From Betaproteobacteria bacterium (lineage in GTDB: Bacteria; Pseudomonadota; Gammaproteobacteria; Burkholderiales; Rhodocyclaceae), in contig JAIFNM010000133.1 in NCBI GenBank assembly GCA_020047725.1, forward strand, positions 1-11,093: a stretch of 11,093 bases of DNA, in the 5' to 3' direction. Position 1 is the first letter of the stretch. Each line of letters starts with the position of its first letter. Below the pieces are notes generated by a model, which was not told where the DNA came from, did no database searches, and saw only the letters and a program-made list of their open reading frames with translations. Positions 7,093-11,093 of this stretch are shown here, one piece after another. A program made the position numbers and the translations under genes.

Positions 7093-8934
7093 TCAATAGC
7101 CCTTAACGACCTGAACTTCAGGTGCTTTCAGTGACCCGCTAATGGTGACCGGGACACGTGTTTGATTGACCGTTCCACGCATTTGCAGATCCATCCTGCC
7201 GCTTACTTTGAGATCCTTGCTGACTTCAATACGGCCAGAAGACTGCATCAAGCCCGAATTCAGAATTAAGCCCGGAAACTGGTAACCTGTCGGCGTCAGC
7301 CTGATTTTCCCCGACAAATGCTCGAAAAGCGTAGTGCCCCCCTGAACCGGAGTTCCGGAAGCGCGTCGAACAGCCTCGGTCAGATCAACGCCACGAATGC
7401 TTCCTCGATGCATGGTGAACTCCCCATCCGCTCCGATCTCGGAAAAGATATTAGCCCACGAGTCGGCAATTGCTGAAAACCGCATTTTTCCGTTTACTTC
7501 TCCCACAAATTGCTGGCCAATCCCGATTGCACTGCCGAATCGAGTACTGTTGATTCTCTCGAACACCACGTCCCCGGAAATGCTGGTGTTCCTGTCTGCT
7601 CGCAGGATCGCAACACCCTGAACCAATCCATCAAAAAGGCGCAATTCCAATGAACTGATGGTTAAGGTCCCATTATTAATGGAGCCCTTCAAATTGACAG
7701 AATCGAACAAGAACAACGAAGTCTGCGAAGGGCGCCAGCCAAAGCCTTCAAGTGACACATCCAAACCCTGGGCCAACGGTTTAATTTGAAGAGTCAAGGT
7801 GCGATCAGGAGTTCGCAACACTAGAGCCTCAAGAACACCCGACGCAGACAGCTTCGTCTCCCCCTCCATATCCGAAAAGCCGAGGCCGCCAAAAGAGACT
7901 TTGGTACTTTCAAAACTGATGTGCTCAATACCTATCCCGGATTCAGTCTTCAACATTGACTGAAAAACACCGGGCAACCCAACGACCTGCTCCGCCGGGA
8001 GTTGCACACCGCTCAACACGACCTCACGAAAATTCTTCTTCGAGGCCATGAGGGTGTTGAGCGTTGGATGAACACGGATTTGTGCAATGTTTAGCTCGTC
8101 GCTGCCCTCACCAAACCGAACGTCGCCAAGAAACAAACCCGACTTGGGGTAGATATCGACCCGCATGGACCCCACTTTAACCGGTCGCCCGGTAGCCTCG
8201 GCAATGACGGATTCAACCTCGGGCAAATAGCTGTCGTACGGGAAGAAATAAACCAGTAAAAACACAAGTCCAAACGTTGAAAAAATTCCAAGCCCGATTC
8301 TCGCCGGCCAACCCATCGTAGTTCGCTGCCCACGCCGTATGGGTTTGATCGAAGCGGTACTGCCGTTACTTTCCTTCACCCTGCGGAAAAACGCCTTGAC
8401 ATGCGCCACAAGTGACAGCTCTGCCTCATTTTGAACTGGAGATTTCGATGGAAATGGATACTTCGTTTCAGCCTGATCCTCAGCCCGATCAACGAACTCT
8501 GCAGAAACTTTTTCCGAAGGTGCTGGCGGAAGGGAAAACTGAGACACTGGCAGATCACTACGCAACGGAGCCTGAAAGATGGACTGCATCGAGGCCGACG
8601 GTTCAGCCATCGACGGCTCCTGCCTTGCTTTTGGCGAAGTAAATTGAAGTGCCTTATCGATTGCCGCCGCGCGTATCTCTTGAGCGACTTTCTTGCTCTC
8701 TTCCCAAAGCGAATCCTGTCCAATCTGGAGTTCGATGAACCCCCCTTTTTCCAACTCACGCAAAGCACTCTCAGTCAATTGGGGATTACCGGTTTTCAGC
8801 GACAGGTCTGCGACCGTTGATTGGCCATCAACAAGAATGAGGACCATGCGCACATTCCTTTGCATGACTCGGGTTCTTTGATGCATCGCCTCTTCACCGA
8901 AGGCCGTTTTGGTATATATGATTTCTGAGTCCAT
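7093..8934 (-). CDS. Membrane-anchored AsmA-like protein with N-terminal winged-helix-like domain
   Basis: The 613-residue product has three parts. Residues 20-70 form a compact helical segment (NVRMVLILVDGQSTVADLSL, then TESALRELEKGGFIEL) resembling a small winged-helix fold; I do not know a named family for it. Residues 75-208 are a low-complexity, mostly charged and Pro-rich cytoplasmic linker ending in a basic patch. One membrane helix (about 209-231) follows. The rest (232-613) is beta-rich and AsmA-like, with the typical C-terminal pattern of short strands: GEFTMHRGSIRGVDLTEAVR, then a repeated residual-strand region ending in SGSLKAPEVQVVKGY. AsmA-family proteins are large periplasmic bridge-like proteins implicated in phospholipid or outer-membrane homeostasis; this member is short. 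Topology (N-terminus in, C-terminus in periplasm) follows from the positive-inside rule. No clear Shine-Dalgarno precedes ATG 8934; an internal ATG at 8886 has GAAGAGG only 2 nt upstream. The role of the N-terminal domain is unknown. Confidence 0.85.
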   Translation of the reverse strand: MDSEIIYTKTAFGEEAMHQRTRVMQRNVRMVLILVDGQSTVADLSLKTGNPQLTESALRELEKGGFIELQIGQDSLWEESKKVAQEIRAAAIDKALQFTSPKARQEPSMAEPSASMQSIFQAPLRSDLPVSQFSLPPAPSEKVSAEFVDRAEDQAETKYPFPSKSPVQNEAELSLVAHVKAFFRRVKESNGSTASIKPIRRGQRTTMGWPARIGLGIFSTFGLVFLLVYFFPYDSYLPEVESVIAEATGRPVKVGSMRVDIYPKSGLFLGDVRFGEGSDELNIAQIRVHPTLNTLMASKKNFREVVLSGVQLPAEQVVGLPGVFQSMLKTESGIGIEHISFESTKVSFGGLGFSDMEGETKLSASGVLEALVLRTPDRTLTLQIKPLAQGLDVSLEGFGWRPSQTSLFLFDSVNLKGSINNGTLTISSLELRLFDGLVQGVAILRADRNTSISGDVVFERINSTRFGSAIGIGQQFVGEVNGKMRFSAIADSWANIFSEIGADGEFTMHRGSIRGVDLTEAVRRASGTPVQGGTTLFEHLSGKIRLTPTGYQFPGLILNSGLMQSSGRIEVSKDLKVSGRMDLQMRGTVNQTRVPVTISGSLKAPEVQVVKGY

Positions 8935-8948
8935 TTTCAGGCAAAAAG

Positions 8949-8983
8949 TTGACGAAAAGTCCGTGAGTGTCTAGAATGCGCGC
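8949..8983 (+). promoter_or_regulatory. Sigma70 promoter of tRNA-Asn with GC-rich discriminator
   Basis: TTGACG (8949-8954) and TAGAAT (8972-8977) are separated by exactly 17 bp and followed by GCGCGC (8978-8983). This matches the layout of stable-RNA promoters, where a GC-rich discriminator makes initiation sensitive to ppGpp. The -35 box lies only 15 bp from the start codon of the divergent AsmA-like gene, so the two promoters must overlap or abut. Confidence 0.85.
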
Positions 8984-8991
8984 TTCGTTGT

Positions 8992-9067
8992 TCCTCGATA
9001 GCTCAGTTGGTAGAGCGCCGGACTGTTAATCCGTAGGTCCCTGGTTCGAGCCCAGGTCGAGGAGCCA
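8992..9067 (+). tRNA. tRNA-Asn (anticodon GTT)
   Basis: A complete 76-nt cloverleaf with encoded CCA. The 7-bp acceptor stem pairs TCCTCGA with TCGAGGA, followed by G73 and CCA (9065-9067). The D arm contains AGCTCAGTTGGTAGAGC, the anticodon loop has GTT at 9025-9027, which reads asparagine codons AAC and AAT, and the T arm contains GGTTCGAGCCC. Expressed from the promoter immediately upstream as a single-gene unit. Confidence 0.98.
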
Positions 9068-9110
9068 GCCTTGCAGGTTTTTCGACTTGCAAGGCCTTTC
9101 CCTTTTGGGG
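9068..9110 (+). terminator. Hairpin downstream of tRNA-Asn
   Basis: GCCTTGCA (9068-9075) pairs with TGCAAGGC (9088-9095); a G-U and a G-C pair extend the stem to 10 bp around an 8-nt loop. It begins directly after the encoded CCA and is followed by CTTTCCCTTTT, an interrupted U-tract. Placement suggests transcript termination and a 3' end for tRNA processing. Confidence 0.7.
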
Positions 9111-9129
9111 AACCACGCCCATTTCATGT

Positions 9130-9158
9130 TTGACCATTTTCAAGCGCCAATAAATACT
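9130..9158 (+). promoter_or_regulatory. Possible promoter for the yjdM/small-regulator pair
   Basis: TTGACC (9130-9135), 17 bp, then AATACT (9153-9158, 4 of 6 matches). It lies in the spacer between the tRNA hairpin and the zinc-ribbon gene and would give a leader of about 100 nt. No other feature is evident in the spacer. Confidence 0.3.
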
Positions 9159-9263
9159 GGTTTGTTCATAATTTCAGACCCAAGGTGCCAGAATACACCA
9201 CCCTTAGCCAATTTTCATAGCCCGTTACGTCTGAGTTTGTATTAATCATCCCCGGATCACCCA

Positions 9264-9611
9264 ATGAGCAATCTCCCCGACTGTCCCTTATGCGACTCTG
9301 CCTTCACCTACGATGATGGCACGACATACATCTGCCCCGAGTGCGCGCATGAATGGTTGATCGATGACACTCAATCCGAGAGTTCTGAGGTGAAATCCAA
9401 TGAGATCCGCGATTCGGTAGGGAACGTTCTCAACGACGGAGATTCGGTTACGGTCATCAAAGATCTGAAGGTCAAAGGTTCCTCCGTAGTCGTCAAGGTC
9501 GGCACCAAAGTTAAGAATATTCGCCTGACTGATGGGGATCATGATATCGACTGCAAAATTGATGGCATCGGTGCCATGTCCCTGAAATCAGAGTTCGTGA
9601 AAAAGGTGTAA
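9264..9611 (+). CDS. yjdM: PhnA/YjdM-family zinc-ribbon protein
   Basis: The 115-residue product closely follows E. coli YjdM (formerly PhnA) in length and sequence. Residues 1-30 form a zinc ribbon with four metal-binding cysteines, Cys7 and Cys10 (CPLC), Cys24 and Cys27 (CPEC). Residues about 45-115 form the small beta-barrel PhnA domain: DGDSVTVIKDLKVKGSS, KVGTKVKNIRL, DIDCKIDGIGAMSLKSEFVKK. The old name came from position near the E. coli phosphonate genes; the protein is not phosphonoacetate hydrolase and its biochemical role is not established, so this window gives no reason to call it a phosphonate gene. The start codon at 9264 gives the expected N-terminus, although no good ribosome site is visible (CCCCGGA about 10 nt upstream). 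It is followed after 53 nt by a small winged-helix gene on the same strand, probably co-transcribed. Confidence 0.93.
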   Translation: MSNLPDCPLCDSAFTYDDGTTYICPECAHEWLIDDTQSESSEVKSNEIRDSVGNVLNDGDSVTVIKDLKVKGSSVVVKVGTKVKNIRLTDGDHDIDCKIDGIGAMSLKSEFVKKV

Positions 9612-9664
9612 TCCCAGTTCTTTCGCTCCGTTACCGATTCTTTTTACTTTCACAGGTTAAAAAT

Positions 9665-9910
9665 ATGCCGACTCATTTAGTTCTTCAGCACCTAAAAAAA
9701 CACGGGCAATTGCTTGATAGCGAAATTTCGGCATCCATTAAGATTTCTATTGAGCAGGTGCGTCTTTCTATTGACGAACTCTCCAGCCAAGGTGAAATCT
9801 CTCAGTGCAATGTCACGAAATATAGTAACGGCAAGCCCATCACGGGGGTTCAGTGCAGGATCTCCGGCTATTACCCGCCCGCAGCTCCGGGGAGAAAACC
9901 GTCCAAGTAG
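9665..9910 (+). CDS. Small winged-helix DNA-binding-like protein
   Basis: An 81-residue soluble protein with no signal peptide or membrane segment. Residues 4-13 look like a first helix (HLVLQHLKKH), 16-44 like a helix-turn-helix (LLDSEISASIKISIEQVRLS, then IDELSSQGEI), and 45-69 like a beta wing (CNVTKYSNGKPITGVQCRIS). It ends in a short Pro/Arg/Lys tail, PPAAPGRKPSK. The pattern of 'short helix, degree-of-freedom LLDSEIA, then sequential LxELxxxGEI' is typical of small regulators of the ArsR/FeoC type, but I cannot name a family. CACAGG ends 8 nt before ATG 9665, a reasonable ribosome site. It follows the yjdM-type gene by 53 nt. A transcription or DNA-binding role is inferred from fold only; Cys49 and Cys64 could be redox or metal ligands. 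Confidence 0.75.
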   Translation: MPTHLVLQHLKKHGQLLDSEISASIKISIEQVRLSIDELSSQGEISQCNVTKYSNGKPITGVQCRISGYYPPAAPGRKPSK

Positions 9911-9927
9911 CGCGTCGAGTCCGAAAT

Positions 9928-9957
9928 GCTCCGTTTGATTTCCGGAGTGTGGCTTTC
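9928..9957 (+). terminator. Weak hairpin after the winged-helix gene
   Basis: CTCCG (9929-9933) pairs with CGGAG (9943-9947), with one G-U pair extending it at 9928/9948. The loop is 9 nt, followed by GTGGCTTTC. The stem is short and the U-tract poor, so this is a marginal terminator candidate. Confidence 0.25.
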
Positions 9958-9992
9958 ACGGCGGATCTGACCGGTACACGAAAACTTAGCAG

Positions 9993-10208
9993 ATGAAAGT
10001 AATTCTTCTGATTCTGTCCAGCCTGCTCGCTGAAACACCCTTGGTATTGGCCAACCCTTTCAGAAAAACTGAGGCAGATTCTGAATTCGTATCAACAGAA
10101 GCAGCAACAAAGAACTGCGCGCCCGGCAGCAAGCAAATTGAGAAAAACCTGCAACACCTTCCCAGGAAGCAGTTCAGGTTAATAGTCGAATCTATCCCAA
10201 CTTTATAG
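9993..10208 (+). CDS. Small predicted secreted protein, possibly truncated by an amber codon
   Basis: A 71-codon ORF that begins with a clear Sec-type signal peptide: Lys2, hydrophobic core VILLILSSLLAETPLVLA, likely cleavage after Ala20 (VLA before NP). The mature part would be about 51 residues, polar, with one cysteine (Cys42) and a helix-like stretch KQIEKNLQHLPRKQFRLIVE. I recognise no family. No good ribosome site precedes the ATG (only AGCAG adjacent), which lowers confidence. The frame ends at TAG (10206-10208) but stays open for another 70 codons to TGA at 10421 (next entry), so the functional gene may once have been about 141 codons. It lies 82 nt after the winged-helix gene. Alternatives: a genuine small secreted peptide, or non-coding DNA with a chance signal-like start. 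Confidence 0.45.
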   Translation: MKVILLILSSLLAETPLVLANPFRKTEADSEFVSTEAATKNCAPGSKQIEKNLQHLPRKQFRLIVESIPTL

Positions 10209-10421
10209 CCGAGTATTGACGCCTCCGGCCCGATAGGATTGGTAAATGGTCCAAGCAAACTACACAACTTAGCCTTGGAAGAAAATATCGATAAGCTTGA
10301 TGATCTTCAGAAGAAACGCCTGGTCGAATCGGTACGAAACGGTAAAGACTGTGGACTTCGAGACCATTGCGACCCGAAAGACGCGACAAGCACGAACAAA
10401 TACTCCCCAGAACCCACCTGA
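10209..10421 (+). pseudogene. In-frame continuation of the secreted ORF beyond an amber stop
   Basis: Directly after the TAG at 10206-10208 the same frame is open for 70 codons, reading PSIDASGPIGLVNGPSKLHN and later NIDKLDDLQKKRLVESVRNG, DCGLRDHCDPKDA, ending at TGA 10419-10421. The composition is protein-like: a charged helix followed by a two-cysteine segment, which would suit an exported, disulphide-bearing protein. The only in-frame restarts are poor (TTG at 10239, no Shine-Dalgarno), so independent translation is unlikely. Simplest reading: the C-terminal half of one 141-codon gene broken by a nonsense mutation. Other possibilities are stop-codon readthrough, a sequencing error, or chance. 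Confidence 0.35.
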
Positions 10422-10558
10422 AACCCTGTGCATAAAACCTGGGTAACTGGCGTATGCCATTCAGCGAAAAGGGAAAATTGAATCCGCCTGCGAATTAGGC
10501 GAAAAATGGGGGAACTCCGCCAGCTAACCCGTGGAAAGGAGCATTTAACAAGTTCGTA

Positions 10559-10879
10559 CTATTGCTTGGCGCCCGGAGTGACGAGATAGGCCGACGCAAT
10601 CGAACCAGCCATGGATAGCTGAACTGACGCAGAAGAATGAGAATCCTTCTGGGCAACAACAGGCCAACTGGAGGAGGAGGATGAACCGTTTTCCTTTTCC
10701 TTTGCCACACCAGAGCTCGCCATGTTCGTTCCGCTCCCTTTGAACAGCCAGAAATCAGAATGAAATCCCGCGTAAACTCCAATCACGGCGACTAGACAGG
10801 CTAACAATTTTAGGACGCAACGCCTCGCGCGCTTAGCCGGTGAAAGCATGATCTGATCTGTGTTCATGGTATTGACCAT
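10559..10879 (-). CDS. Small single-pass membrane protein with Ser-rich tail, unknown function
   Basis: A 106-residue ORF. Residues 1-22 are cytoplasmic with a basic patch (KRARR, 16-20); a hydrophobic helix spans about 23-40 (LKLLACLVAVIGVYAG); residues 41-106 would be periplasmic, with a Lys/Glu segment followed by six consecutive serines (66-71), more Ser/Ala, and a hydrophobic end SIASAYLV. LLAC at 25-28 resembles a lipobox but the preceding hydrophobic run is too short and the run continues past it, so an anchor is the better reading. Start is uncertain: ATG 10879 and ATG 10867 are both in frame and neither has a good ribosome site. A short hairpin (CGCCT/AGGCG, 10485-10501) lies downstream, with a weak U-rich run. 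I recognise no family. It is antisense to nothing else that looks coding. Confidence 0.45.
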   Translation of the reverse strand: MVNTMNTDQIMLSPAKRARRCVLKLLACLVAVIGVYAGFHSDFWLFKGSGTNMASSGVAKEKENGSSSSSSWPVVAQKDSHSSASVQLSMAGSIASAYLVTPGAKQ

Positions 10880-10904
10880 CCAGTAAAGGTTATCGACTCA
10901 ATGC

Positions 10905-10957
10905 GGTTCGAGACCTTCTTCAAAGAAAGAAGCAGAATAGTTGAGTCAAGGTAGAAT
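10905..10957. repeat. Nested inverted repeat upstream of the Ser-rich gene
   Basis: GACTCAA (10905-10911) and TTGAGTC (10951-10957) are perfect 7-bp reverse complements. Within them CTTCTT (10925-10930) and AAGAAG (10937-10942) form a 6-bp hairpin with a 6-nt loop. Both are centred within about 3 bp of each other. The element lies 26 bp upstream of the ATG at 10879 and could be a leader structure or operator, or chance in an AT-richer spacer. Confidence 0.35.
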
Positions 10958-10996
10958 GAATGTGACAGGTTTAACGATCTGACCTAATTTCAGTAA

Positions 10997-11093
10997 TCAT
11001 TCAGCGCTGTTCTCGCTGCTGCAGGATTTCCAGGCTCCAATCACAATTCCCCCTACCGATGTCATGACCCAAGTTAATCCGATGGGTTTATCA
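10997..11093 (-). CDS. Possible C-terminus of a protein running off the right edge
   Basis: The minus strand is open from the window edge to a TGA at 10997-10999, reading DKPIGLTWVMTSVGGIVIGA then WKSCSSENSAE, 31 residues. The hydrophobic stretch GLTWVMTSVGGIVIGAW followed by a polar end would suit the last membrane helix of a small membrane protein. An internal ATG exists (22 codons from the stop). The stretch is too short to be sure it is coding; it is on the same strand as the Ser-rich gene, 117 nt upstream of it. Confidence 0.25.
   Translation of the reverse strand, partial: DKPIGLTWVMTSVGGIVIGAWKSCSSENSAE

Noticed and set aside
9047..9067. tRNA-Asn 3' end as an integration (att) site for a genomic island
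   Set aside because: I found no second copy of the tRNA 3' end and no integrase in the window; a distant copy beyond the right edge cannot be excluded.
9986..10267. 93-codon minus-strand frame opposite the secreted ORF
   Set aside because: No signal, motif or ribosome site; the plus-strand frame has a clear signal peptide and is the better choice.
10447..10524. Open plus-strand stretch reading LAYAIQRKGKIESACELGEK
   Set aside because: Only 25 codons between stops and no start codon; too short to call even as a gene fragment.
10309..10558. Minus-strand frame of the Ser-rich gene continuing open for about 80 codons after its TAG
   Set aside because: The continuation has no consistent domain-like pattern and overlaps the plus-strand amber-split ORF on the other strand; treated as chance, though it repeats the amber-then-open pattern.
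10670..10743. GGAGGAGGAGG directly followed by ATG at 10681 on the plus strand, resembling an extreme Shine-Dalgarno
   Set aside because: It is the complement of the TCC serine-codon run of the minus-strand gene, the SD abuts the ATG, and the frame ends after 20 codons.

Overview
The window looks like chromosomal DNA of a betaproteobacterium, probably of the Rhodocyclales (Dechloromonas-like). This is inferred from protein resemblance and gene order: an rne gene for a long RNase E, uvrB linked to a low-molecular-weight tyrosine phosphatase gene and divergent from an aromatic/aspartate aminotransferase gene, then a tRNA-Asn. No database search was possible, so genus-level placement is inference.

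Layout. Positions 1-269 hold a non-coding leader with a perfect nested inverted repeat, upstream of rne (270-2942, +). A near-perfect bidirectional terminator (2961-3001) ends rne and, from the other side, the phosphatase gene (3007-3504, -). The phosphatase gene lies downstream of uvrB (3591-5660, -). A 158-bp divergent spacer separates uvrB from the PLP aminotransferase (5819-7021, +). A second perfect hairpin (7040-7075) lies between that gene and a convergent gene (7093-8934, -) for a membrane-anchored AsmA-like protein with an unusual cytoplasmic winged-helix-like N-terminus. tRNA-Asn (8992-9067, +) has a textbook sigma70 promoter with a GC-rich discriminator and a downstream hairpin. Next come two small + strand genes: yjdM/phnA-type zinc-ribbon protein (9264-9611) and a small winged-helix protein (9665-9910).

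From about 9911 to the end the character changes. Coding is sparse, the ORFs are short and belong to no family I recognise, and start signals are poor. This part holds a predicted secreted 71-residue protein whose frame continues past an amber stop for another 70 codons (9993-10421), a single-pass membrane protein with a Ser-rich tail on the minus strand (10559-10879), and possibly the C-terminus of another minus-strand protein at the right edge.

The genes before position 9000 are housekeeping: RNA decay and rRNA/tRNA maturation (RNase E), nucleotide excision repair (UvrB), phosphotyrosine removal, amino-acid transamination, translation (tRNA-Asn). I see no CRISPR array, insertion sequence, toxin-antitoxin pair or recognisable defence system. 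The most unusual items are the winged-helix/AsmA fusion, the amber-split secreted ORF, the nested inverted repeats before rne and before the Ser-rich gene, and the repeated short motif at the C-terminus of RNase E.
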